From UBA6522 sp965221035 (GTDB lineage Bacteria > Pseudomonadota > Gammaproteobacteria > Steroidobacterales > Rariloculaceae): DNA of 64,000 nucleotides. Both the position numbers and the translations under genes were made by a program. Within the stretch, counting starts at the first letter, position 1; every line of letters starts with the position of its first letter. Location of the stretch: the NCBI GenBank assembly GCA_965221035.1, contig OZ244860.1, positions 682,001 to 746,000 of the forward strand, given 5' to 3'. Below, piece by piece: positions 49,053 through 58,440 of this stretch. The notes below the pieces were generated by a model that saw only the letters and a program-made list of their open reading frames with translations, made no database searches and was not told the origin of the DNA.

Positions 49053-50132
49053 CTACCGCCGTACTTCGATTCCCAGCAGGCGCGCCGCATTGCCGCCCAC
49101 AATGGCTTCCTTGTCGGCATCGGTCAGCGCAGCCGCGCCTTCAACAAAGCCCACCGGGTCAACCATGCCCATGTCGAAGGGGTAATCCGTGCCGAGCACG
49201 AGTTTGTCGCTGCCGTAGAGGCCCGCCAGATACTCCAACTGGTGCTCGGTAAAGACCACCGTATCAAAATACAACCGCCTCAGGTAATGGCCGGGCGGCT
49301 TCTCGATGCAACGCCGGCAATCCTCCCGGGCAGCGTGCGCGTGGTCGAACCGACCGGAATACGCCGGCAGGAAACCGCCGCCGTGGGCTACGCAGATCTT
49401 GAGGCCCGGGAACCGGTCGAGAACGCCGCCGAAGATCAGGTGGCTTACGGCCACCGTGGAATCCAGCGGGTTGCCGATGACGTTGATGAAATAATGATCC
49501 GATAGACGTGCGCCATCGGAAAAACCGTTCGGGTGGAGGAAGATCAGCGCGCCGAGCTCCTCGGCCCTGGCGAAAACGGACCGAAAGCGCTCGTCGGAAA
49601 GTTCCTCACCGTTCACGTTCGTGCACAGTTCGATGCCCTTGAACCCCAGATCGCCCATCACCCTTTCAAGTTCCGCGACGGCCATTTGGGGATCCTGCAT
49701 GGGCAGCCCACCCAGGCCGACAAAGCGGTCCGGATGCGCTGAGGCGACGTCGGCGATCTCGTCGTTGATGAGGCGCGTCGCCGTTCGGCCCAGATCCGGC
49801 GGCAGCGCATGGTAGTACTGCAGCGGAACGGGCGAAACCGCCTGCACGTCCACTCCCATCCGGTCCATGTCCGCCAACCGCCGTTCCACGTTGGTGAGCT
49901 GTTCGTGAATGGTCTCGGCCTGGCGGGCATTGACCTGCCGCGTCGCGTCGTTGGAGAAGCGGTGCAACCCGTCGGTCTCCATGTCGAATGCGCCCGCCAC
50001 CGCGTCGGCGGCGGAGGGAACGTACATGTGGCAGTGGAGGTCCACGGTCAGGGTTCGAGTCCGTTTCCGCTCGCCAGGTTCACGGCTGGCCTCGACCGTA
50101 CCGACCGCACCCGGAGCACAGGAATAGAACAC
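49053..50132 (-). CDS. ACMSD-like amidohydrolase/decarboxylase
   Basis: 359 aa, TIM-barrel metal enzyme of the aminocarboxymuconate-semialdehyde decarboxylase group, which also includes gamma-resorcylate and other aromatic decarboxylases. Metal motif TVDLHCHMYVP (HxH, about 33/35), IFLHPNG, VAHGGGFLPAYSGR, and LVLGTDYPFDMG with the catalytic Asp. The start is GTG 50132 with GGAG 8 bases upstream, giving a 28-residue lead before the first strand. Second-last gene of the operon beginning with the TonB receptor. Whether it hydrolyses or decarboxylates cannot be told. Confidence 0.88.
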   Translation of the reverse strand: MFYSCAPGAVGTVEASREPGERKRTRTLTVDLHCHMYVPSAADAVAGAFDMETDGLHRFSNDATRQVNARQAETIHEQLTNVERRLADMDRMGVDVQAVSPVPLQYYHALPPDLGRTATRLINDEIADVASAHPDRFVGLGGLPMQDPQMAVAELERVMGDLGFKGIELCTNVNGEELSDERFRSVFARAEELGALIFLHPNGFSDGARLSDHYFINVIGNPLDSTVAVSHLIFGGVLDRFPGLKICVAHGGGFLPAYSGRFDHAHAAREDCRRCIEKPPGHYLRRLYFDTVVFTEHQLEYLAGLYGSDKLVLGTDYPFDMGMVDPVGFVEGAAALTDADKEAIVGGNAARLLGIEVRR

Positions 50133-50167
50133 CGTCAGTCTCCGATGTCGGTCAGGATCAACCGCCT

Positions 50168-51187
50168 CTAGCGGGCGTTCATGTGCTGATCGAAGAACGC
50201 GATGGCCTCCGCCACCGCAGCCCGCTGCAGGGCGTCCGGTTGGTAGGCACCGTCCGCATTACGCTGCACGAAAATGAACCCGTGACGGTCATGGTCGTAG
50301 GAACGCCACTGCGCGCTCTTGCCGGCCTCCCGCATCAGCTCGTAGGAAAGCCTGAAGGTCGCCTGGTTGTGGTCCCGGTCCCGGCCGACCACGAATATGG
50401 GCATCTCGATCCGCTCGATCCGCGCCATCGCCCGCTGCCGGTCGATCCGGCCCCGCAGCGCCTGCACGGCCTCATCCTGCATCTCGGGCGTATTGGCTCC
50501 CATGGTCTCGGGTTGCGGCGGTTCGGGCGGCGCATCGGGATCCGGCGACAGACTGGCCAGGTAGTCCATGGCGGCGGGTTCGCTTGCCACCCCCGCCCGC
50601 AGCCCCTGGTACTCCGACGCCACCTTGAAGAGCATTTCCCCGCCATGGCTGACTCCGAGCCAGCCTACGCGATCCCCGTCCACGTACGGCAGATCCTTCA
50701 CGTAATCGACAATCTCGATGGCATCCTCGTACTCCAGCGGGCCGCGGCTCCAGCGGTCCCGTCCCTGAAACTCCCGCACGGTGAGTTCGGTGCCGTAGGG
50801 CGTATCGACTTCGGCCCGGTAGCGCATCCAGACCACTGCATATCCGGCATCGAGAAAGGCCTCCAGGGTACCGCTGCCGTACTGGGTCCATTCACGGATC
50901 CAGCGCAAGCCGTAACCGCCGTTCATGTGGGCGAAGACAACGGTCGGAAACGGACCTTCGCCAGCCGGTTTTCTGATTCCGATGGGCGCGTAGACGCCGT
51001 CCAGGAGTTCCACGAACCGGAGTTCCACGGGGAGTTCCGAGCCCATGACCGGCTCGACCAGAACCATCTCCTCGCCGGTGACCTCCTGGGGCACGAACAG
51101 CCAGGCGGGATCGATCCCCTGGTTTTCCTGTGCGACGGCACCCGTGGCGGCAAAAGCCGCGAAGGCGACCCGAACTATGCTGCGCAT
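50168..51187 (-). CDS. exported alpha/beta hydrolase (S9/dienelactone-hydrolase-like)
   Basis: 339 aa. Signal peptide of about 20 residues (RVAFAAFAATGAVAQE). Oxyanion segment FPTVVFAHMNGGYG, nucleophile elbow GWLGVSHGGEML (about S180), acid probably in FVVGRDRDHNQ, and catalytic His in YDHDRHGFIF. Works outside the cytoplasm, likely as an esterase or amidase; the exact substrate is unknown. ATG 51187 is preferred to GTG 51202. It lies 72 bp after the TonB receptor stop and 35 bp before the amidohydrolase. Confidence 0.85.
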   Translation of the reverse strand: MRSIVRVAFAAFAATGAVAQENQGIDPAWLFVPQEVTGEEMVLVEPVMGSELPVELRFVELLDGVYAPIGIRKPAGEGPFPTVVFAHMNGGYGLRWIREWTQYGSGTLEAFLDAGYAVVWMRYRAEVDTPYGTELTVREFQGRDRWSRGPLEYEDAIEIVDYVKDLPYVDGDRVGWLGVSHGGEMLFKVASEYQGLRAGVASEPAAMDYLASLSPDPDAPPEPPQPETMGANTPEMQDEAVQALRGRIDRQRAMARIERIEMPIFVVGRDRDHNQATFRLSYELMREAGKSAQWRSYDHDRHGFIFVQRNADGAYQPDALQRAAVAEAIAFFDQHMNAR

Positions 51188-51259
51188 GGTCCGGATCGCC
51201 ACCGGGCACCGGATTCGGCTTCCGCGGTCATGGGCACCGCGACGAGTCAGGCACGAGAC

Positions 51260-54046
51260 TCAACCGCCGCCGAAGCGCATCGTGAACTCCGCACCCCACC
51301 ATGCGGGCGCCTGATGCAGCGTCTTGTAGGTGCCGGCCCGGTTGTTGCCGCAACGCAGGAGGATCCGCTCGTCGGTGATGTTGTTGCCGTAGAGCGCGGC
51401 CTGCCAGCTTCCGTCGGACGGTTCGTAGGTCACGCGGGTACGCCACTTCGCATAGCTGTCCTGATGGCAGTGCGGCGACCGCTCGCCCGCATCCAACCCG
51501 CTCAACCACTCGAATTCGGCCTGGGTGTAGACGCCCAGCTGCGGCGTTACCAAGGCGCCGTTGGCCATTTCGAAGGCATGCTCGAGCGTGCCCGTCACGG
51601 TCCAGTCCGGCGTCCGGTTGGCGATGGAGGAATTGGAGACGTCCACCAGCGGACCGCCGATGTTGTCGAGATCGGGCACCATGAAGTTGCTGTACTCGGA
51701 ATTGAGCACGCCAACGTCCAGGGAGACGAATCCGCCTGTCCACGGGCTCGCCCGCAGTTCCAGCTCGATTCCCGTGATCTCGACATCGGCCGCGTTCTGC
51801 GTGTACTCCACCGCCGGGTCGGGACCGAATCGACCGTCGCCGTTATCCACCTCGATGGCTTCCTGCTTGTCGGTGTAGTCCATGAAGAAGACGGCCGTCG
51901 CCATCCGCAGGCGCCCGTCCAGCAACGTTCCCTTGAAACCGAGTTCGTAATTGGTGACATTTTCGGGGCCGTAGGGAATGATGTCGAGCACGTTCTGGCG
52001 CTGGTCCGGGCTGAATCCGGGATTGTTCGGATTGATCTCGTCGTTGAACGCGCCGGTCAGATAGCCCTCGGACATCGTGGCGTAGACGATACCGCTCTCC
52101 AGCGTGCCGCCCGGAGTCAGATGCCGGGTAAGACTGACCGTCGGGGTCACTTCACTGAAACTTGCCGCAACATTGGCATGAATTCCGCTGTCGATGATGG
52201 TGCTGCGATTCATCACGTAAACCGCTTCGCAGAACCCCAGCGGGGACGGGTCACCCGGATTGTTGTGCGTGCAGGTGCCGCGCTGAGTGGGGTACTCGAT
52301 ATGCGCCTGGCCTCGGTCGTCCTGCATCCATCTCGCACCCACGGCCAGATCCCAGTTCTCCGCCATGGAGTAGACCGCGTGAGCGTAGAGGGCGGTAGAA
52401 AGCCCCGTCGTACGCCCTGCGTTCGTCGCCGAGCGGCGGTCACCCACGCTGTCCGGAAGCCGGTGGAAGAACGTGCCACCCTCCGGATCGCAGATGACGT
52501 CATCGTCGTGCATGCCGTTGATGGTGCCGACGGGCGCCCCCGTTTCAGAACTGATCGGGCCGGCATCCGGGTCCCAGGCCGCGATCCAGTCGCGCAGGCA
52601 CGCACCCGTGCCGGCCTGGGCGAGATCGTCGAACCAGTAGAGTCCGGTGGTGACATTCGTCCGCTCGCCGAGCTGGCCGTTGAAAATCAGCTCGAATTCG
52701 TCTGTCCAGCGGGCGATTCCGCGACTTCCCTTGGGATTGTTGCCGATGTGGTCGATGATGCCGGGACCGAAGTCACGATCCTGGTAGTAGTTGTACGACG
52801 TATACCGCCAGGCGCCCTTGATCTGCAGCGTGGCGTCCTCGAACGCCCCAAACTGGCCCGGCGCCCAGGTCGCGTCCAGCGTGAACATGTCATTGTCCAC
52901 GTGCGAATAGGTGATGGCGTCCTGGTAGGTCTGATAGACGTCGCCAGAATTTGCGTCATCCCAGCAGGAATTCGCCAGGGTCGCGGCCGCTCCCGGATAC
53001 AGCGCGTCGGCCCGCATGTTCGACCCGCCGACCAACGACCCGCCGGCCGAAGGCGGCCGCAGCGACCGGTCATCATTGGCGCTGCCCCAGCGGTCGTGCC
53101 CGTACTCGGTGAACGGCCCCGGACCCCTGTACACCACGTCGTCGGCGGTACCGAGGACCAGATCCGGACCAGTGAACGTCCCGGGGTTGCCCGGCGTGCC
53201 ACCGTCCGCGGCGCCGATCAACAGGTTGTAGGTGCGCTGATTCGGTCGCGGCCGGCATTGGCCGCCCTGGTTGTCGTCGCGGTCCCTGGCCAGTGCCGCG
53301 CGTGCGTCGATGGTCCAGTTCTCACCCAATTCCCAGCGCAGCGCCAGGCCCAGGCTCTCCTGGTCCGTGCCGCCGGTGGGTTCATTGAAGTAACGGTTGT
53401 AGTAGTAGCCGTCGTTGATCTCCGAAGCGTAGTTGCCGCGGAAAAAGACGTTGTCGCTGAGAGGGATGTTGACCATGGCCCGAACATCCTGCTGGCCGTA
53501 GTCACCGGCTCTCACGGTGACGTAGGAGTCGAATTCCGGCGCAGGCTTGGCGCTGACCCAGCTCATCGCGCCGCCGGTGGTGTTCTTGCCGAACAGGGTG
53601 CCCTGCGGGCCGCGGAGGATCTCCACCCGTTCAACGTCAAGCGTGCTCAGAAACGCGCCCAGGCTGCCCGACATGTAGTGGCCGTCGATGTACATGCCCA
53701 CACCGAAAACCTGGGCGGGATTTGAAAATCCGCCGCCGATGCCGCGGATGTACATGCGCGTATCGTTCTTGCGCTGGTCCTCGGTCAGGACGACATTGGG
53801 AACGAAGTCGCTGATCTGCTCCATGTTGTAGATGCCCTGCGCCTGCATGGCGTCCGCGGAGATGGCCTGGATGGACAATGGCAGTTCCTCCAGGTTTTCC
53901 TCCCGCCGGCGCGCCGTGACCACCACTTCTTCCAGGAAAGCGGCGGCGGATGCGGACTGCGCTTGCGCGAGCGCGGAACTTGTCGGCAACAGCAGGACAC
54001 TGCCCGCAAGGCCCAGAGATCCGTAGGCGATCTGCTTCAGGTTCAT
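51260..54046 (-). CDS. TonB-dependent outer membrane receptor
   Basis: 928 aa. Signal peptide of about 28 residues, TonB box region (LEEVVVTARRREENLEELPLSIQAI), plug domain to about 165 with VEILRGPQGTLFGKNTTGGAMSWV, and a large 22-strand barrel. Eight Cys residues lie in what should be extracellular loops (GQCRPRP, NSCWDD, GACLRD, ICDPEGG, GTCTHNN, GFCEAV, PHCHQD, RCGNN), a number suggesting disulfides. The last residues are RFGGG rather than the usual aromatic end. GGGAGGAACGAC precedes ATG 54046. Heads the operon, so the ligand is likely the substrate of the locus. Confidence 0.92.
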   Translation of the reverse strand: MNLKQIAYGSLGLAGSVLLLPTSSALAQAQSASAAAFLEEVVVTARRREENLEELPLSIQAISADAMQAQGIYNMEQISDFVPNVVLTEDQRKNDTRMYIRGIGGGFSNPAQVFGVGMYIDGHYMSGSLGAFLSTLDVERVEILRGPQGTLFGKNTTGGAMSWVSAKPAPEFDSYVTVRAGDYGQQDVRAMVNIPLSDNVFFRGNYASEINDGYYYNRYFNEPTGGTDQESLGLALRWELGENWTIDARAALARDRDDNQGGQCRPRPNQRTYNLLIGAADGGTPGNPGTFTGPDLVLGTADDVVYRGPGPFTEYGHDRWGSANDDRSLRPPSAGGSLVGGSNMRADALYPGAAATLANSCWDDANSGDVYQTYQDAITYSHVDNDMFTLDATWAPGQFGAFEDATLQIKGAWRYTSYNYYQDRDFGPGIIDHIGNNPKGSRGIARWTDEFELIFNGQLGERTNVTTGLYWFDDLAQAGTGACLRDWIAAWDPDAGPISSETGAPVGTINGMHDDDVICDPEGGTFFHRLPDSVGDRRSATNAGRTTGLSTALYAHAVYSMAENWDLAVGARWMQDDRGQAHIEYPTQRGTCTHNNPGDPSPLGFCEAVYVMNRSTIIDSGIHANVAASFSEVTPTVSLTRHLTPGGTLESGIVYATMSEGYLTGAFNDEINPNNPGFSPDQRQNVLDIIPYGPENVTNYELGFKGTLLDGRLRMATAVFFMDYTDKQEAIEVDNGDGRFGPDPAVEYTQNAADVEITGIELELRASPWTGGFVSLDVGVLNSEYSNFMVPDLDNIGGPLVDVSNSSIANRTPDWTVTGTLEHAFEMANGALVTPQLGVYTQAEFEWLSGLDAGERSPHCHQDSYAKWRTRVTYEPSDGSWQAALYGNNITDERILLRCGNNRAGTYKTLHQAPAWWGAEFTMRFGGG

Positions 54047-54313
54047 GTCGTTCCTCCCATATTGACTCTTGTTGACCAGGACAAGAAAACCATGGCCTAG
54101 GTTAACGGCCCTGGCCGGTACTCGGCAAGTACATTATTTATAGTTGCATAGACGCAACATCAAGGATGCCCACACGATTCAACATACGTGCCTGCAATTC
54201 CGAACACCTCTCATGAAGGCTGATGACAGGTTGCGCGCGCATGCGGTTGACGAATCCTTCTCTTGGGGTATTGTGGCTAACCCGATTTCGGCCCGCACCC
54301 CAGGGAGGCACCC
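54047..54313. other. 267-bp divergent control region
   Basis: Separates the TonB receptor (minus) from the flavoprotein (plus). On the minus strand an AT-rich TATAAATAAT follows a GTTGC-(6)-GCAAC inverted repeat near 54143-54158, a plausible operator/promoter. No coding frame of interest. No regulator gene occurs anywhere in the cluster, so control must come from elsewhere. Confidence 0.4.
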
Positions 54314-56086
54314 TTGACCGCACGCTGGACCCAAGTTGACACGGACGTCCTGGTGGTCGGAGGCGGCGTGGCGGGCTGCATGGCGGCCATCCCGGCCCTC
54401 GAGGCGGGACTGGACGTGGTGGTCTGCGAGAAAGGCAAGGTCCTGGACCACTGCGGCAGCGTCGGTTGCGGCGTCGATCATTACCTGACCGTAATGGAAT
54501 CCGGCCCCGAGTGGGACACGCCGGAGTTTCTCCTCCGCCACGTTCCGGAACTGACCGACGGCATCGTCGACATGGAGGTGACCGGTCGAGTGATCCACGA
54601 GATGCCCAGGGTCCTGCGCAGGATCGAGAGCTTCGGGGTGGACTTCAAGGACCCGCGCCATAACGACTACTACAGGCTGCGGTCATTCGGCCTTCCCGGC
54701 ACCTACCACATCAACTTCGACGGCACCGAATTCAAGAAGCACATCGGCCAGCAGGTGCGAAAACTCAAGGGCACCGTGCTGACCCGCACCATGGCGGTAG
54801 AGCTGCTTGCGGTCGACGGGCGCGTTTACGGCGCATTGGCGTTCAACTTCCGCACCGGGACGTGGTTTGCGGTGCGCGCCCGCGCGGTGGTGCTGGCGGC
54901 CGGCGAGGTCAACCGCATTTCCCTCAACGCGTCGGGGATGCCGTTCGACAGCTGGCACTGCCCCTACAACACGGGCGACGCGCAGGCCATGGGCTACCGG
55001 GCGGGCGCGCTGCTGGCGAACATGGAGTTTGTCGAAACCACGCTCACCCCCAAGGGGTTTTCCGCCCAGGGACTCAACGCGCTGGTCAGCGAGGGCGCTC
55101 ACTTCATCAACCGGAGCGGCGAGCGCTTCATGTTCAGGTATGACGACAAGGGCGAGAATGCCCGCAGGGCGGTGATCGCCGACGCGGTCATCAACGAATA
55201 CCTGCTCGGCAACGGCCCGATCTTTGCCGATTGCCGCCACCTGCCCGAGGATGTCCTGGACCACATGGAAGCCACCCTGCAGGTGGACCGCTACACCATG
55301 CCCGCCTTCTACGAGCAGAAACAGCTGAACTTTCGGGAGGAGCCGGTGGAGGTCTCCATATCGGAACTCAGCATTCGCCGCAGCGGCGTCTATTTCCGCG
55401 GCAGCGGGCTGGCGGTCGACACATCCGGACAGACTTCGGTCCGCGGACTGTTCGCCGCGGGCGACTGTGCCACGGTCAGCGGCGGGATTGCCGGGGCCTC
55501 GGTGGTGGGGCATATCGCCGGAGAAGGCGTGGCGGCGTTGCTTCGGAAAGACTCCGGGCCACGTCCCGCCATCGACCTCGACGCCGCCGAACCGATCCGT
55601 CGCCGGGCAATGGCCCATATGTGGGTGGATGAAGCCCGGCGCATCACCTGGAAGGCGTTCGAGGACCGGGTCAGGCGGACGGTGACAGACTACGTGGGGG
55701 TGCGCCGCAACGAAAAGGGACTGCGGTTGGCCTTGCAGACCCTGCAAGCGCTCGCGGTCGATGAACAACGGCTCAAGGCCGACGATCTGCATGAACTCAT
55801 GCGGGTGCACGAGAGCACCAGCATCCGACTCAACGCCGAGCTGATGACCGAGTCGGCCCTGGCCCGAAAGGAGACGCGCACCGGATCGTCGCACCGCCGG
55901 CTGGACTACCCGAAACCGGACAATGAGAATTGGCGCGCATTCGTTGTCATCGGAAAGGCCGGTGACCGTCCCGCCGTCCGCACGGTGCCGGCCTCCGAAC
56001 CGCTGTCTTCCGCGTTCGCACGCAACACCGGTGCTAGCGGCGGGAAAACCCGTGAACCCGGCATGGAGGTCGCTGATGCCGTCTGA
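54314..56086 (+). CDS. AprA/FrdA-like FAD-binding oxidoreductase subunit
   Basis: 590 aa. N-terminal FAD fold VLVVGGGVAGCMAAIPALEAG without any signal, so cytosolic. GSVGCGVDHY near 50 and QQVRKLKGTVLTRTMAVELL, AVVLAAGEVNRIS, FAAGDCATVSGGIAGAS near the end of the FAD domain. The long C-terminal helical domain (from about 430, RRAMAHMWVDEARRI) is as in the adenylylsulfate reductase/fumarate reductase family. TTG 54314 has GGGAGG 6 bases upstream. It overlaps the ferredoxin gene by 11 bp. Shorter than AprA (about 640) and probably not an APS reductase, since no sulfur genes are near. Confidence 0.85.
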   Translation: MTARWTQVDTDVLVVGGGVAGCMAAIPALEAGLDVVVCEKGKVLDHCGSVGCGVDHYLTVMESGPEWDTPEFLLRHVPELTDGIVDMEVTGRVIHEMPRVLRRIESFGVDFKDPRHNDYYRLRSFGLPGTYHINFDGTEFKKHIGQQVRKLKGTVLTRTMAVELLAVDGRVYGALAFNFRTGTWFAVRARAVVLAAGEVNRISLNASGMPFDSWHCPYNTGDAQAMGYRAGALLANMEFVETTLTPKGFSAQGLNALVSEGAHFINRSGERFMFRYDDKGENARRAVIADAVINEYLLGNGPIFADCRHLPEDVLDHMEATLQVDRYTMPAFYEQKQLNFREEPVEVSISELSIRRSGVYFRGSGLAVDTSGQTSVRGLFAAGDCATVSGGIAGASVVGHIAGEGVAALLRKDSGPRPAIDLDAAEPIRRRAMAHMWVDEARRITWKAFEDRVRRTVTDYVGVRRNEKGLRLALQTLQALAVDEQRLKADDLHELMRVHESTSIRLNAELMTESALARKETRTGSSHRRLDYPKPDNENWRAFVVIGKAGDRPAVRTVPASEPLSSAFARNTGASGGKTREPGMEVADAV

Positions 56087-56384
56087 AGGAAAAGTCCGGA
56101 ATCCTGCGGCGACCGACCCGCAGGCTGCGCACAATCCGATCCGCATCGACGCGGAAACCTGCGTGAAGTGCGACCTGTGCGACTGGATCTGCCCCGGCGA
56201 CCTGATCTACAAGAAGCCCGAAGATCGCGAAACCCTTCCCGAAGTCCGCTACCCCGACGAATGCTGGTACTGCGGCCTGTGCCAGTCCATTTGCCCGGTG
56301 GACGCCATCACCATCATCTTCCCCCGGCAGATGATCCGCTGCCAGACCGACGTGACCACCCTGCTGGGCAAGGTCATCGAATAG
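56076..56384 (+). CDS. AprB-like 2x[4Fe-4S] ferredoxin
   Basis: 102 aa. Two cluster motifs: CVKCDLCDWICPGDLIYK and CWYCGLCQSICPVDAITI, with the Trp before Cys as in AprB. A short C-terminal tail (QTDVTTLLGKVIE) instead of the long AprB tail that wraps AprA. GGAGG lies 6 bases before ATG 56076. It overlaps the flavoprotein gene, so the two proteins are almost certainly one enzyme. Transfers electrons between the FAD subunit and an unknown partner. Confidence 0.9.
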   Translation: MPSEGKVRNPAATDPQAAHNPIRIDAETCVKCDLCDWICPGDLIYKKPEDRETLPEVRYPDECWYCGLCQSICPVDAITIIFPRQMIRCQTDVTTLLGKVIE

Positions 56385-56406
56385 CCGGATCGGACCGCAC
56401 CGGTTC

Positions 56407-57906
56407 ATGCTCGAAGCCATCGTCTCCGGACTCGCCGCGCTGGCCACACCCCAGGCGGTGGTCTTCATGTTGATGGGCGTCAGCTACGGTCTGGTGATCG
56501 GCGTCCTGCCCGGGTTGGGCGGCATCGTCGCCCTCGCCCTGCTGCTGCCCTTTACCTACGGGCATGAACTGGCGGCGACGCTGGCGCTGCTGCTGGGCGC
56601 CCACATCGCCACCATCTGGGGAGGCTCGGTGACCAGCATCCTGTTCAAGGTGCCGGGCGCCGCCAAGAGCCTGGCGCTGGTATTCGACGGCCACCCCATG
56701 ACCCGGCAGGGCCATGCAGCCCGGGCGCTGGGCGCCTCCGCCACGGCAGCGCTGCTGGGCGGCCTCATGGGCGCGGTGTTCCTGGCCTTCAGCATCCCGA
56801 TCGTTCGCCCCGTCATGCTGGCGCTGGGCCCGAGCGAATACCTGCTGATGGCAATCTGGGGACTGACCATCATCGCCACTTTCAGCGAAGGCTCCCTGCT
56901 CAAGGGCCTGGTGGCCACCTGCCTGGGCATCATGGTGGCCTTCGTGGGCATGGACCCGGTGAGCGGCACGCCCCGGTTCTGGTTCGGAAACGTCTACCTG
57001 CTGGACGGCATCTCGTTTCCGGTGGCGATGATCGGACTGTTCGCCGTGGCGGAGATGCTGCGCCTTTATGTCAAGGGCGGCGCCATGGTCGACCGCGTCC
57101 GCGGCGAACAACGCAGCACGGTGCTCGACGGCGTGAAGGACACCTTCCGGCATTGGGGGCTGGTGCTTCGATCCAGCCTGCTGGGCCTGTGGGTGGGCGT
57201 GCTGCCGGGCGTGGGCGCCAGTGTCGGCGGAATCGCCGCCTACGCGCAGGCGGCGCAGACCTCGCGGACTCCCGAGCGATTCGGCAAGGGTGCCGTAGAG
57301 GGCGTCATCGCCCCGGACGCGACCCTGGGGGCCAACGAAGGCGGCGGCCTCATGCCGACCCTCGCGTTCGGCATCCCAGGCGGAGAAAGCATGGCCATCC
57401 TGCTGGTGGCCTTTCTGGCCATGGGCATCGTCCCGGGCCCGCGCATGCTGACCAGTGAACTGGATCTGGTGTTCAGCATGGTCTGGATCGTGGTGATCGC
57501 CAACCTGCTGACGGCGCTGATCGGGCTGGCCATCTCGTCCCGGCTGGCCCGGCTGCCGGCACTCAACCCCAACGTCATGATCCCGCTGGTGCTGTCGGTA
57601 TGCCTGCTGGGCGCATTCGCCACCCGGGGATTGGTCGAAGACATCGTGGTCGCCGCCGTATTCGGCATCATCGGCTACCTGATGGACAAGTACAGGTATT
57701 CGCGTGCAAATTTCGTGATCGGCATGGTCCTGGCGGAGATGATCGAGCGAAATCTCCACATCTCGCTCGGCCTGTACGGTGAGTATTTCCTGTTCACCCG
57801 CCCGATCACGGCCGCCATGCTGGCCTTCATCGTCGTGACCACGGCCCTGCCCTTCATCCGTCGCCATCGACGCCGCAAGGCCGCGGCCGCGGGGGGTGCG
57901 CCGTGA
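56407..57906 (+). CDS. tripartite tricarboxylate transporter, TctA-type permease
   Basis: 499 aa with about 12 membrane helices. LIGVLPGLGGIVALALLLPF and later LWVGVLPGVGASVGGIAAY (the two Gly-rich repeats of TctA), PDATLGANEGGGLMPTLAFGIPGG. Forms the large membrane subunit of a periplasmic-binding-protein-dependent, cation-driven importer for di- or tricarboxylates. Starts 22 bp after the ferredoxin gene; overlaps TctB as GTGA. Confidence 0.94.
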   Translation: MLEAIVSGLAALATPQAVVFMLMGVSYGLVIGVLPGLGGIVALALLLPFTYGHELAATLALLLGAHIATIWGGSVTSILFKVPGAAKSLALVFDGHPMTRQGHAARALGASATAALLGGLMGAVFLAFSIPIVRPVMLALGPSEYLLMAIWGLTIIATFSEGSLLKGLVATCLGIMVAFVGMDPVSGTPRFWFGNVYLLDGISFPVAMIGLFAVAEMLRLYVKGGAMVDRVRGEQRSTVLDGVKDTFRHWGLVLRSSLLGLWVGVLPGVGASVGGIAAYAQAAQTSRTPERFGKGAVEGVIAPDATLGANEGGGLMPTLAFGIPGGESMAILLVAFLAMGIVPGPRMLTSELDLVFSMVWIVVIANLLTALIGLAISSRLARLPALNPNVMIPLVLSVCLLGAFATRGLVEDIVVAAVFGIIGYLMDKYRYSRANFVIGMVLAEMIERNLHISLGLYGEYFLFTRPITAAMLAFIVVTTALPFIRRHRRRKAAAAGGAP

Positions 57907-58418
57907 GGCGCACGGCGCAGGAAAACGTGATCGCGGGACTGCTGGTCGCGGTGTTCGCCGCCTACCTGCTGCTGACGCTTGATCTGGGACCGAACGCCCG
58001 GCTCGTACCGGTGCCGATCGCCCTGCTGGGACTGGGGTTCCTGCTGGTCCAGATCGTGGTTCAGAACCGACCCGGCAGCGCGGAATTCCAGCTCGACATG
58101 CTGTCGTCGCTGACGGGGGGCGTCGCCTCGGAAACCCAGGACAAGCCGAAGTCCGGGCAGGCGCCCGCCACTTTCCCGCGCGAATTGCGGGCCGTCGGTT
58201 TCCTGGCCGCGTTCGTGGGGCTGATCCTGGTCCTGGGACCCGTTGTGGCGGCATTCCTGTTCACCACCGGATACTTCGTCGCCACCCGGCATTTCTCGCC
58301 GGTGAAGGCCGTGACCGTCGCAAGCCTCTGCACGCTGGTGCTGTATCTGCTGTTCGCGGTCGGACTGCGTCTGCAGATGTACCACGGGATCCTCGCGCCG
58401 CTGTTCGAGCCGCGTTGA
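57903..58418 (+). CDS. tripartite tricarboxylate transporter, TctB-type small subunit
   Basis: 171 aa with four hydrophobic segments (IAGLLVAVFAAYLLLTLDLG, VPIALLGLGFLLVQIVV, VGFLAAFVGLILVLGPVVAA, TVASLCTLVLYLLFAVGL). Matches TctB in size and layout. GTG 57903 overlaps the TctA stop. Small membrane partner of TctA. Confidence 0.9.
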   Translation: MRRTAQENVIAGLLVAVFAAYLLLTLDLGPNARLVPVPIALLGLGFLLVQIVVQNRPGSAEFQLDMLSSLTGGVASETQDKPKSGQAPATFPRELRAVGFLAAFVGLILVLGPVVAAFLFTTGYFVATRHFSPVKAVTVASLCTLVLYLLFAVGLRLQMYHGILAPLFEPR

Positions 58419-58440
58419 GCGCGGAGCTATAATCCGGCCC

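Noticed and set aside
49988..53725. 1245-codon plus-strand open frame
   Set aside because: Lies entirely opposite the TonB receptor, hydrolase and amidohydrolase; composition is Arg/His/Pro-rich with no domain. High GC makes long antisense frames common.
54314..56384. True adenylylsulfate reductase (sulfur metabolism)
   Set aside because: Ferredoxin lacks the AprB tail, and no sat, aprM, qmo or dsr genes are adjacent; the context is a carboxylate transporter.
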